Shown here: positions 1-7,955 of the stretch, piece by piece
Layout of the letters: every line of letters begins with the position of its first letter
Numbering within the stretch: position 1 is the first letter of the stretch
Origin: JACMJL01 sp963791805
GTDB lineage: Bacteria; Bacillota; Clostridia; Clostridiales; Clostridiaceae
Length of the DNA: 64,000 nt
NCBI GenBank assembly: GCA_963791805.1
Contig: CAWBTU010000003.1
Location: 496,001 to 560,000 of the forward strand
Direction of reading: 5' to 3'
Notes under the pieces: model-generated
The model's input: the letters and a program-made list of their open reading frames with translations, nothing else
Told to the model about the DNA's origin: nothing
Database searches by the model: none
Made by a program: the position numbers and the translations under genes

Positions 1-695
1 TTATATGCGTCTAGGATATGATAACCTATAGGTCCTAAGTAGGACATTGTTCTAGTCGGTGCCCAACTTCTATAGAAAGCATGTTGTCCATCAAATCCTC
101 TTTGAAACTCATCTATTTTTATGGATGCATAGGTGAAGTAACACATTGGGATAACTAATGTTACTAGGAATAAAGTCACATTACGCTTAACTCCTCTGTA
201 AAGTTCTTTATTAAGTATTGAGTAAATAATTAGCACAATTATATCAACAATAAATATAAAATCTACTGGTCTTGCCATGGACATAATACTATCACCAAGA
301 GAGTTTAAATTAGAAGTTTCATCTAAAAGAAAAAAGTTTAGAAATTCATTAAAGCCCCTGTAATACCACATATCTCCAATAATCAAAACGCTTACTAGAA
401 TATCTATTACTATAAATGACCACAAATGTTTTCTTCCTTTAAACAAGAATGTAATTGAAAAAATTGCCATGGATAGACTGGTATAGATAAGAATAGAGGG
501 CGCACTGTTAAACCCTTTTAAAAAGTTAAAACTAGTGCCTTTTTCTGTTCCTAATAATCCTATAAGAATTATGGTTTTTAAAAAAATTATTAAGACCATT
601 ATTAAATACATCTTGTCCTTAATTAAATCTTTTCCTACTTTAAATACAAAGTTCTCCTTTATTACTTTAGGTTTCTCATTATTTACTTTTAACAT
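1..695 (-). CDS. LtaS-like lipoteichoic acid synthase, N-terminal part (cut by window edge)
   Basis: The minus-strand frame opens at ATG 695 and runs without a stop to base 1, giving about 231 residues. I see five hydrophobic helices: roughly residues 24-46, 60-82, 88-110, 140-160 and 170-190. They are followed by the segment RSWAPTRTMSYLGPIGYH, typical of the linker between the five-helix membrane domain and the extracellular sulfatase-like domain of LtaS/YfnI/YqgS enzymes. Those enzymes polymerise glycerol-phosphate from phosphatidylglycerol. The catalytic domain (metal-binding and nucleophile Thr) lies beyond the window, so activity cannot be judged. A stop codon in frame just upstream fixes ATG 695 as the start, with a modest GGTGAT ribosome site. 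It is transcribed divergently from pdxS. Family call is fairly secure, subtype is not. Confidence 0.8.
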   Translation of the reverse strand, partial: MLKVNNEKPKVIKENFVFKVGKDLIKDKMYLIMVLIIFLKTIILIGLLGTEKGTSFNFLKGFNSAPSILIYTSLSMAIFSITFLFKGRKHLWSFIVIDILVSVLIIGDMWYYRGFNEFLNFFLLDETSNLNSLGDSIMSMARPVDFIFIVDIIVLIIYSILNKELYRGVKRNVTLFLVTLVIPMCYFTYASIKIDEFQRGFDGQHAFYRSWAPTRTMSYLGPIGYHILDAY

Positions 696-792
696 CTTAT
701 CACCATTTTCTTTTTTTTCATTTGATTTTTAGTAGTCCTTAGACTTTTTTATTATATCATATCATGTCTATTATATTAAACTACAAAATAAG

Positions 793-823
793 TCTTAAGT
801 TGGAGCTAATACCCAACTTAAGA
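793..823. promoter_or_regulatory. 11-bp inverted repeat between divergent LtaS-like gene and pdxS
   Basis: The arms TCTTAAGTTGG and CCAACTTAAGA are exact complements separated by 9 bases. The element sits between two divergent genes, so it cannot be an ordinary end-of-gene terminator. It could be an operator or a leader hairpin for the leftward gene. No long T-run follows on either strand. Confidence 0.5.
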
Positions 824-833
824 TTTGTAATAG

Positions 834-875
834 TGTATCGATACATTGTACCTTGGCCTTAACTTGTATTATAAT
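834..875 (+). promoter_or_regulatory. pdxST promoter with an abutting 12-bp palindrome
   Basis: A -35 like TTGTAC (846-851) and a perfect TATAAT (870-875) are 18 bp apart. The perfect palindrome TGTATCGATACA (834-845) touches the -35, a position suited to an activator or repressor. In many Firmicutes pdxST is controlled by the MocR-type regulator PdxR; no pdxR gene is seen here, so the binding protein is unknown. Confidence 0.55.
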
Positions 876-909
876 TTCAACAAAACTAAATATTACAAGG
901 AGGCACACT

Positions 910-1779
910 ATGGAAAGATATGAAATTAATAAAAATTTAGCTCAAATGCTTAAAGGCGGAGTTATCATGGATGTTGTAAATGTAGATCAAGCTTTAATTG
1001 CAGAAAGGGCTGGAGCTTGTGCTGTAATGGCATTAGAGAGAGTTCCATCTGATATTAGAAAACAAGGTGGAGTTGCTAGAATGTCCGACCCTAAAATGAT
1101 TAAAGATATAAAAGCTGCCGTTTCAATACCTGTAATGGCAAAAGTTAGAATAGGTCATTTCGTAGAAGCACAAATATTGCAAGAGATTGGTGTAGACTTT
1201 ATTGATGAAAGTGAAGTTTTAACGCCAGCAGATGAACAATATCATATTAACAAATGGAATTTTAAAGTGCCTTATGTTTGTGGTGCTAGAAATCTAGGTG
1301 AAGCCCTTAGAAGAATAGGTGAGGGGGCTTCAATGATAAGAACAAAAGGTGAAGCAGGAACTGGAAACGTTGTAGAAGCTGTTCGCCATATGAGATCTTT
1401 AATTGACGAAATTAGAAATGTAAAAAATGCTCCCAAGGAAGAATTAATGACAATAGCTAAAGACATTTGCGCACCTCTTCACTTACTGGAGTATGTATGG
1501 GAAAATGGTAAGCTTCCAGTAGTTAACTTTGCTGCAGGAGGAATAGCTACCCCTGCTGATGCAGCTTTAATGATGCAACTTGGTTCAGAGGGTGTATTTG
1601 TAGGTTCTGGAATTTTTAAAGCTGCGAATCCTGAAATTAGAGCAAAAGCTATTGTTTTGGCAACTACCTATTATAATGACGCTAAGGTGATTGCAGAGGT
1701 CTCAGAAAATCTAGGTGAAGCTATGGGTGGTTTAGAAATAAATGAGCTTAAAGATAGATATGCAGAAAGAGGCTGGTAA
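910..1779 (+). CDS. pdxS: pyridoxal 5'-phosphate synthase, synthase subunit PdxS
   Basis: PdxS is the (beta/alpha)8 subunit that builds PLP directly from ribose 5-phosphate, glyceraldehyde 3-phosphate and ammonia supplied by PdxT, in the DXP-independent B6 pathway. I chose ATG 910 (MERYEINKNL) because AAGGAGG lies 7 bases upstream; an upstream in-frame ATG at 853 would add an unconserved tail and lacks such a site. The 289-residue product matches the family length. Two Schiff-base lysines are visible: K78 in PVMAKVRIGH and K146 in MIRTKGEAG, with D21 in VIMDVVN. pdxT begins 2 bases after the stop, so the two subunits are co-translated from one operon. Confidence 0.97.
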   Translation: MERYEINKNLAQMLKGGVIMDVVNVDQALIAERAGACAVMALERVPSDIRKQGGVARMSDPKMIKDIKAAVSIPVMAKVRIGHFVEAQILQEIGVDFIDESEVLTPADEQYHINKWNFKVPYVCGARNLGEALRRIGEGASMIRTKGEAGTGNVVEAVRHMRSLIDEIRNVKNAPKEELMTIAKDICAPLHLLEYVWENGKLPVVNFAAGGIATPADAALMMQLGSEGVFVGSGIFKAANPEIRAKAIVLATTYYNDAKVIAEVSENLGEAMGGLEINELKDRYAERGW

Positions 1780-1781
1780 AT

Positions 1782-2357
1782 TTGAGAATAGGCATTTTAT
1801 CTCTTCAAGGAGGAGTAATTGAGCATATAAATCATATACAGAAACTTGGCTATGAAGCTATAGAGGTAAAGAAAATAGCAGATTTAAAAGATTTAGACGG
1901 TATTATCCTTCCTGGCGGAGAGAGTACAACTATGGGCAAACTTCTAAGAGAAAGGAACCTATTACTTCCTCTAAAAGAAAAAATTTTATTAGGACTTCCC
2001 GTTTGGGGCACTTGTGCTGGTATGATTCTTCTTGCAAAATCTATTGAAGATTCATCCCAAGATTATCTTGAAGTTATGGATATAAAGGTAAGAAGAAATG
2101 CTTATGGAAGTCAAATTGATAGCTTTGAAAAAGAAGCTGTCATTGATGAAGTTTCAAGTATGGCTATACCTCTTGTTTTTATTAGAGCGCCTCTAATAAC
2201 AGAGGTATATGAAGATGTAAAAATAATTTATACACTTAATAATAAAATTGTGGCTGTCAGACAAAAAAATAAGTTAGCAACAGCTTTTCACCCTGAGTTA
2301 ACTAGTAATTTAGAATTTCATAGATATTTTTTGAATATGTGTGCTGAGAAAAAATAA
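1782..2357 (+). CDS. pdxT: pyridoxal 5'-phosphate synthase, glutaminase subunit PdxT
   Basis: PdxT hydrolyses glutamine and channels ammonia to PdxS in the 12+12 PLP synthase complex. The 191-residue class I amidotransferase has the oxyanion motif GGESTT (residues 45-50), nucleophile C78 in GTCAG, and the H170/E172 pair in HPEL near the C-terminus, so the triad is complete. The start is TTG 1782, two bases after the pdxS stop; the AGAGG at the end of pdxS can serve as the ribosome site. A bidirectional hairpin follows. Confidence 0.97.
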   Translation: MRIGILSLQGGVIEHINHIQKLGYEAIEVKKIADLKDLDGIILPGGESTTMGKLLRERNLLLPLKEKILLGLPVWGTCAGMILLAKSIEDSSQDYLEVMDIKVRRNAYGSQIDSFEKEAVIDEVSSMAIPLVFIRAPLITEVYEDVKIIYTLNNKIVAVRQKNKLATAFHPELTSNLEFHRYFLNMCAEKK

Positions 2358-2360
2358 ATA

Positions 2361-2413
2361 GCTAGGTCACCCTTACCTTAAGTTTAATGTCTACTAAAAG
2401 GAGGGTCCCCAGC
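2361..2413. terminator. bidirectional terminator-like hairpin between pdxT and chemoreceptor
   Basis: The imperfect arms GCTAGGTCACCCT and AGGGTCCCCAGC are followed by CTTTTTC on the plus strand and by an A/T-rich tract on the minus strand. It lies between convergent genes, as expected for a shared terminator. Confidence 0.5.
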
Positions 2414-2443
2414 TTTTTCAAAATAAAAAGTATGATATTAAAT

Positions 2444-4450
2444 TTACATTCTAAACTTTTGTATTAATGCATCTAGTGCTACTGATAAATCATTTAGCTT
2501 TTCAGCTGAAGATACAACTTCATGTAAAGCTGAGGCTTGTTCCTCAGAAGAAGCACTAATCTCCTCAGTAGCAGCAGCAATAGTTTGTGCAACTTCAGTT
2601 GCATTTTTTATATTAGTTACAACTTTAACTTTCTTCTGGTCAATTTCTGCTAAAGATTTAATTACTTTTCCCATGTTTTCTTCAAAAGCTTGTGTTGCAT
2701 CATCAATTTTTATAAACGCATCATTACTAAGATCCACGCTATTTTCTGTTTTCTTGTTTAAATCAATAGAAGTAGTAATCTTAGCCATAAGAACTTCAAT
2801 ATTGCTCTTTATTTCTATGATAACATCGTTTATCTCAGAGGCTGAACCTGAAGATTGTTCTGCAAGTTTTCTTACTTCATCAGCAACTACAGCAAATCCT
2901 TTGCCTGCTTCTCCTGCTCTAGCAGCTTCTATACTAGCATTCAGCGCTAATAGATTGGTCTGCTCGGTTATTGCTTTAATGGTATCAGTAATTGTGCTAA
3001 TCTTATTTGAGTTAGCAGCCAAAATTTCTACCTTCTTAGCAACTTCATCATTAGCCTGAGAAGTCTTTTTAAATATTCCTCTTAAATCATTAATTGTATG
3101 TTTCCCTTGCTCAGTTGCACTTCTTACTTCCTGAGAAGCTACTGACATAAGCTTAGAATCTGATAAGGATTGGTCTACTTCCTCTCCTAAGTTTGAGGTA
3201 AGTTCTGAGCTAACTTCAAGAGCTTGTGCTTGATTAGTTGCTCCATCCGCCATATCCATGCATGCCTTTGCCACTTCTTGTCCTACTGAACTAGATTGCT
3301 CTGAAACTGAAACTAATAATTCAGAAGAATCCTTTATCTCATTTGAAGTTAGTTTTACATTTGATAATACAGAAACCATATCATCAACCATGGAATTTAC
3401 AGCATGAGTAATTGAATAAACCTCATGAGTTAGTATATGATCTTCAGGAATTTTATTTGTAAAATCTCCATCACTAATTCTTTTTAATAAATCCTCTAAA
3501 TTTTTAATAGGCTTACTTATCTTATTAGAAGAAGTAATTCCAACCAATACTGCTATAGCCAATATTAGAAGACTTATCCCACCTATTATAAAAATAACAT
3601 TGTTTGTTTTAGCTGAAAGTTCGCTCTTAGGAATAAACCCCACTACTGTCCATCCAGTTTTTTCATTTACTTCTGAATATGCTAAATTTTTTGTTCCTTT
3701 GACAGTAATACTTTTTCCATTCAAAGAAGTATTCATAACTGTTTTTATCCAACTTTCTTTTGTTGCATCTTTGCCTACCAAACTAGAATCTTTACTTCCT
3801 ATTATCATCCCAGTTTTATCAAGTAGTACAAAATACCCCTTTTTACCAGCTTTCTGGGAAGAAAGATTCTGAGATATCATATCTAGCCTTACATCAATTC
3901 CAGCCACACCAATAATGGTCCCTGTTACTTTATCTTTAACTGCTTTTACAAAAGAAACTTCATATACACCTTTGCTAACTGCATCCTCATATGCATCGGT
4001 TAGTACAACTTCATCAGGCTTTGCTATTGCAGATTTATACCACCCTCTCACTCTAGGGTCATAACTATCTGGAAGTGGCGGATTTGCCTCTGGTTGTAAA
4101 TATAGCTTGCCTGTATTTGTGGCCATATAAATAGCAGCAATATCTTTATTGGCACTTGTATTTGCCTCAAGAGTTTTTCTTAACCAAGTTGGACTATCAG
4201 TGCCAACTAAAATATTATTTACATTAGGATCATTTGAAAACAGTTGAGTAGTATTAACACTGGACTTATGAATAGAATCAATTAATTGGGATGTTTTACC
4301 TAGATTTGCGTTCATTAAATCACTAAAATCAGTTTTGAAATTGCTACTAACATAGAAGTATGTTACAGCAGTTACAATAATAAGAGGAACTAACACAATA
4401 GAGATAATCATTTTTAGTAATGAATTTCGAAGCGTTGCTTTATTTTTCAT
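2444..4450 (-). CDS. methyl-accepting chemotaxis protein, dCACHE type (copy 1)
   Basis: A transmembrane chemoreceptor that senses an extracellular ligand and controls CheA. The 668-residue protein has TM1 at about 11-35, an extracellular double-CACHE region at about 45-280 (DPRVRGWYKSA and VGVAGIDV-type signatures), TM2 at about 285-308, HAMP to about 362, and a cytoplasmic hairpin whose tip is EQTNLLALNASIEAARAGE. No NWETF-type CheR tether is present at the C-terminus (it ends in QKFRM). ATG 4450 is preferred over the upstream ATG 4477 because AGGAAGGGTG is well spaced from it, and it makes the product exactly as long as its neighbour. It is a close paralog of the next gene, about three residues in four identical by eye. 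Ligand unknown; dCACHE receptors often bind amino acids. Confidence 0.93.
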   Translation of the reverse strand: MKNKATLRNSLLKMIISIVLVPLIIVTAVTYFYVSSNFKTDFSDLMNANLGKTSQLIDSIHKSSVNTTQLFSNDPNVNNILVGTDSPTWLRKTLEANTSANKDIAAIYMATNTGKLYLQPEANPPLPDSYDPRVRGWYKSAIAKPDEVVLTDAYEDAVSKGVYEVSFVKAVKDKVTGTIIGVAGIDVRLDMISQNLSSQKAGKKGYFVLLDKTGMIIGSKDSSLVGKDATKESWIKTVMNTSLNGKSITVKGTKNLAYSEVNEKTGWTVVGFIPKSELSAKTNNVIFIIGGISLLILAIAVLVGITSSNKISKPIKNLEDLLKRISDGDFTNKIPEDHILTHEVYSITHAVNSMVDDMVSVLSNVKLTSNEIKDSSELLVSVSEQSSSVGQEVAKACMDMADGATNQAQALEVSSELTSNLGEEVDQSLSDSKLMSVASQEVRSATEQGKHTINDLRGIFKKTSQANDEVAKKVEILAANSNKISTITDTIKAITEQTNLLALNASIEAARAGEAGKGFAVVADEVRKLAEQSSGSASEINDVIIEIKSNIEVLMAKITTSIDLNKKTENSVDLSNDAFIKIDDATQAFEENMGKVIKSLAEIDQKKVKVVTNIKNATEVAQTIAAATEEISASSEEQASALHEVVSSAEKLNDLSVALDALIQKFRM

Positions 4451-4643
4451 AACATCACCCTTCCTTTTGTTTGTCATAATATTCTCATTATTACGTTAAT
4501 TATAACACATTTATAAAAAAAACAAGCAAAATTCTTCATATTTTATTCATTAATTTAAAGTAAAAATGAAGTTTTATTGGTTTTATTTCAAATATTTTAA
4601 TCTAATAATAAAAAACTACGATATATGGAAATAATTTTAAAAA

Positions 4644-4679
4644 GGTGCCTCAAAAGTAAGCTTTTACTTTGCGACACCC
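4644..4679 (-). terminator. intrinsic terminator after chemoreceptor copy 2
   Basis: Read on the minus strand, a GGTGTCGCAAAGTA / TACTTTTGAGGCACC stem is followed directly by TTTTT. It ends the copy-2 transcript and separates the two receptor genes into two transcription units. Confidence 0.7.
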
Positions 4680-4688
4680 ATTTAAGAT

Positions 4689-6695
4689 CTACATTTTAAA
4701 TTTTTTAACTAATTCATCTAATACTACTGATAAATCATTTAATTTTTCAGCTGAGGAAACTACTTCATGCAATTCAGATGCTTGTTCTTCAGAAGATGCA
4801 CTAATTTCTTCAGTTGCTGCAGCAATCGTTTGTGCTACTTCTGTTGCTTGTACAATATTACTAATTACGCTTTCTTTTTTGTGATCTATCTCAGCCAAAG
4901 ACTTGATTACCTTTTTCATATTTTCTTCAAAGGCTTGGGTTGCATCATCTATTTTTATAAATGCATTGTTACTAAGTTCTACACTGTTTTCTGTTTTCTG
5001 ATTCAAATCAATTGAAGTAGAAATTTTATTTGTAAGAACCTCAATATTATTCTTTATTTCTATAACAACGTCATTTATTTCTGAAGCTGATCCGGAAGAC
5101 TGTTCCGCAAGTTTTCTTACTTCATCAGCAACCACTGCAAAACCCTTACCTGCTTCTCCCGCTCTAGCTGCTTCAATACTTGCATTTAATGCTAAGAGAT
5201 TAGTTTGTTCTGTTATTGCTTTTATTGTATCTGTTATTGTTCCTATTTTGTTAGAGTTTGTAGCCAATACTTGAACTTTCTTTGCAACTTCATCATTTGC
5301 TTCTGAAGTCTTATTAAATATACCCCTCAGGTCATTTATAGTTAGTTTTCCCTGAACTGTTGCACTCCTTACTTCTTCAGAGGCTATAGCCATAAGTTTA
5401 GAATCTGATAAAGATTTATCTACTTCTTTTCCTAGGTCTGAAGTAAGTTCAGAACTAACTTCTAGCGCATGTGCTTGGTTAGTAGCACCATCTGCCATTT
5501 CCATACACGCCTTCGCTACCTCTTCTCCTACGGAGTTTGATTCTTCTGAAACTGATACTAATGACTCTGAAGCATTTTTTATCTCATTTGAAGTATTCTT
5601 TACATTCATCAATATAGAGACTATATCATCAATCATTGAATTTACTGCATAAGTTATTGAATGTACCTCAAGCGTTCCGATGTTTAAGTCTGTAATTCTT
5701 TTAGTGAAATCACCTTCACTAACCCCTTTTAACAAATCCTCTAGATTTTTAATAGGTTTGCTTATTTTATTAGAAAACCCTATTACAAGTAAAACTGCAA
5801 CAAGTAATATTGCAATACTTATTCCCCCTATTATTAAAACTACATTGTATACTTTATTCGTTAATTCACTTTTAGGTATAAATCCAACTATAGTCCATCC
5901 TGTTTTCTTATTTACTTCCGAGTAGGTTAGGTTTTTCGTTCCCTTAACATTAATACTTTTCGCATTCAACAAAGTATTATTAACTTTTTTTATCCACCCC
6001 TCTTTTGAGGAATCTTTACCTACCATACTTGAATCTTTACTGCCAACTACTAATCCAGTTTTATCAAGCAATACAAAGTATCCCTTCTTGCCTGCTTTCT
6101 GAGAGGATATACTCTTTGATAGCATGTCTAGTCGTACATCAACACCTACTACACCAATAATGTTACCTGTAGTTTTATCCTTAACTGCCTTTACAAAAGA
6201 CACCTCATATATTCCTTTTTGAGTAGCATCTTCATATGCATCAGTTAGTACAACTTCTCCCGGTTTTTCTATGGCAGCTTTGTACCAAGCTCTAACTCTG
6301 GGATCATAACCATCGGGCAGCGAAGCCGAAGTATCTGGTTCTAATAATAACTTGCCTGTATTTGTTCCCATATAAATTGCGGCGATATCCTTATTAGAAC
6401 TTGTATAATTTTGAAAGGTTTTCCTTAGCAAGGTTGGACTATCCGTACTAGTAAGTATAGAACTTACATTAGGATCTGTTGCTATCAACTCAACTGTACT
6501 AATGCTATTTTTGTCGATGGAGTCAATTAATTGGGATGTTTTACTTAAATCAGCATTCATTAAGTCACTAAAATCTGTTTTAAAATTACTACTTACATAG
6601 TAAAACGTTACGATTGTTACAATAATAAGTGGAATTATGACGATTGGAATTATCATTCTTAGTAATGAATTTCTAAGCGTTATTTTTTTTCCCAT
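4689..6695 (-). CDS. methyl-accepting chemotaxis protein, dCACHE type (copy 2)
   Basis: The second receptor of the tandem pair is 668 residues, with the same layout as copy 1: TM1, dCACHE sensor, TM2, HAMP and signalling hairpin with the conserved tip. Identity with copy 1 is nearly complete in the signalling hairpin. It falls in the sensor, for instance at 45-110 where polar residues differ, as expected for duplication followed by change of ligand range. It starts at ATG 6695 and has its own terminator downstream. Confidence 0.93.
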   Translation of the reverse strand: MGKKITLRNSLLRMIIPIVIIPLIIVTIVTFYYVSSNFKTDFSDLMNADLSKTSQLIDSIDKNSISTVELIATDPNVSSILTSTDSPTLLRKTFQNYTSSNKDIAAIYMGTNTGKLLLEPDTSASLPDGYDPRVRAWYKAAIEKPGEVVLTDAYEDATQKGIYEVSFVKAVKDKTTGNIIGVVGVDVRLDMLSKSISSQKAGKKGYFVLLDKTGLVVGSKDSSMVGKDSSKEGWIKKVNNTLLNAKSINVKGTKNLTYSEVNKKTGWTIVGFIPKSELTNKVYNVVLIIGGISIAILLVAVLLVIGFSNKISKPIKNLEDLLKGVSEGDFTKRITDLNIGTLEVHSITYAVNSMIDDIVSILMNVKNTSNEIKNASESLVSVSEESNSVGEEVAKACMEMADGATNQAHALEVSSELTSDLGKEVDKSLSDSKLMAIASEEVRSATVQGKLTINDLRGIFNKTSEANDEVAKKVQVLATNSNKIGTITDTIKAITEQTNLLALNASIEAARAGEAGKGFAVVADEVRKLAEQSSGSASEINDVVIEIKNNIEVLTNKISTSIDLNQKTENSVELSNNAFIKIDDATQAFEENMKKVIKSLAEIDHKKESVISNIVQATEVAQTIAAATEEISASSEEQASELHEVVSSAEKLNDLSVVLDELVKKFKM

Positions 6696-7173
6696 AGATA
6701 TTACCTCTCCCTTTATTTATAATATTTATCACATTAATTGGTATTATACCATATTTCATCAATAATGTACAAAAAATTCTTTATTATTATAATGTTTTTT
6801 AATGTGGTTTAATTTATAGTTCAAGTTGTGGTGCTTTTCTTTATGCTATTATATAAAAAATTAATATTATTAAAAAACTATAAAAAATTTAGTAACCATT
6901 GCAATTCAGTTATGTAGTTTCTTTTAATTAATTCAAAGATACCCCTTGATAATTCAACTGAGTACGCTCTTGTTATTAGGATTTCACATTTATACCTGCT
7001 ATTTTTTTCTGATCAATATTAATTTTGCCTAAGTATTGCTTCCAGCTCTGGCAGGTATATTGGGTATATTACTTAAATTCTAAGGGTGGAAAAACAAAGA
7101 ATCTGATTTCATTTTACATTACATAAAATTCCAAATTGTTTAAGGTAAATAACTTATTACGATTTTAAAAAGA
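6696..7173. other. non-coding stretch with possible decayed coding sequence
   Basis: No intact gene is seen. On the minus strand around 6890-7070 short protein-like stretches occur in broken frames, for example the run ELSRGIFELIKRNYITEL ending in a stop. I could not assign them to a family. This may be the debris of the deletion that truncated the receptor fragment next door. Confidence 0.3.
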
Positions 7174-7203
7174 AACAAAGTGCAACTTAAGTCACACTTT
7201 GTT
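7174..7203 (-). terminator. intrinsic terminator after chemoreceptor remnant
   Basis: A 9-bp perfect stem AACAAAGTG / CACTTTGTT is followed on the minus strand by a CTTTTTAAAA tract. It ends transcription running from the glycosyltransferase operon and the receptor remnant. Confidence 0.65.
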
Positions 7204-7286
7204 AAATAGTACTTTTATTTTATTGCCCACTTTTTAAGATATGCTTCACAAATCTTGAGGTCCAGCAACTTAAATACATGATTATT

Positions 7287-7904
7287 TTAAACCTTAAATC
7301 CAGAAGTTATTTCAGTCAATTTTTTAGCCATTTCTGATAACTTCTCTGTATTTTCTTCTATTTCAGTAGTTGTACTAAGCTGCTGCTCTATACTTTCACT
7401 TATGTTTTCAGTACTTCCAGCTATCTCATTTGAAGTGGCAGCTATATTACTAATAGCTCTTTCAATTTCCTTAGTGGATTGTGATTGCTGTTCATTTGCG
7501 TTATCAATTTGTTCGATCTCCATTACAATTTCTTGTATGTTTTTAATTATATTCTGTATGCTTACACCAACTTCAGATGCCTTAGAAACTCCTAGAGATA
7601 CTTTTTTCTCAACTTGGTCAACAGAGCTCACTGCAGATGCTGATTTTAATTGATTTTCCTTTACTAATTCAGATATTTCCTTGGCAGCGTTATTGCTTTT
7701 ATCCGCTAGTTTTCTAATCTCATCTGCCACCACATTAAATCCTTTGCCTGCTTCGCCTGCACGTGCTGCTTCTATAGTTGCATTTAAAGCTAGCAAATTT
7801 GTCTGTTCTGAAATTGCTGTTATTATTTTAATAATATCTCCTATTTTTTTAGAGGAATCATCCAATTCATTTATCATAAATGATACTTCCTTTGTATTTA
7901 TCAT
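7287..7904 (-). pseudogene. 5'-truncated chemoreceptor signalling domain
   Basis: This frame encodes only the tip and C-terminal helix of a chemoreceptor hairpin. The tip EQTNLLALNATIEAARAGE begins at about residue 33, leaving about 30 residues of N-helix against about 150 of C-helix. The antiparallel four-helix bundle needed for CheA control could not form, and there is no sensor, membrane helix or HAMP. A stop codon sits just upstream in frame, and that upstream sequence shows no receptor homology. An AAGGAAG site precedes the internal ATG at 7877 (MINELDD), so a 196-residue product could still be made. I read it as a deletion remnant; a soluble decoy is the alternative. Confidence 0.7.
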
Positions 7905-7955
7905 ATTCTATTTAAAAAAATTAATCTATTTAACTTTGTTGGAAATAAACTCAAG

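Noticed and set aside
6890..7070. Possible transposase remnant upstream of the receptor fragment
   Set aside because: Protein-like stretches exist but are in broken frames and match no motif I can name.
7287..7904. Functional soluble chemoreceptor
   Set aside because: The N-terminal helix of the signalling hairpin is nearly absent, so the bundle cannot form.
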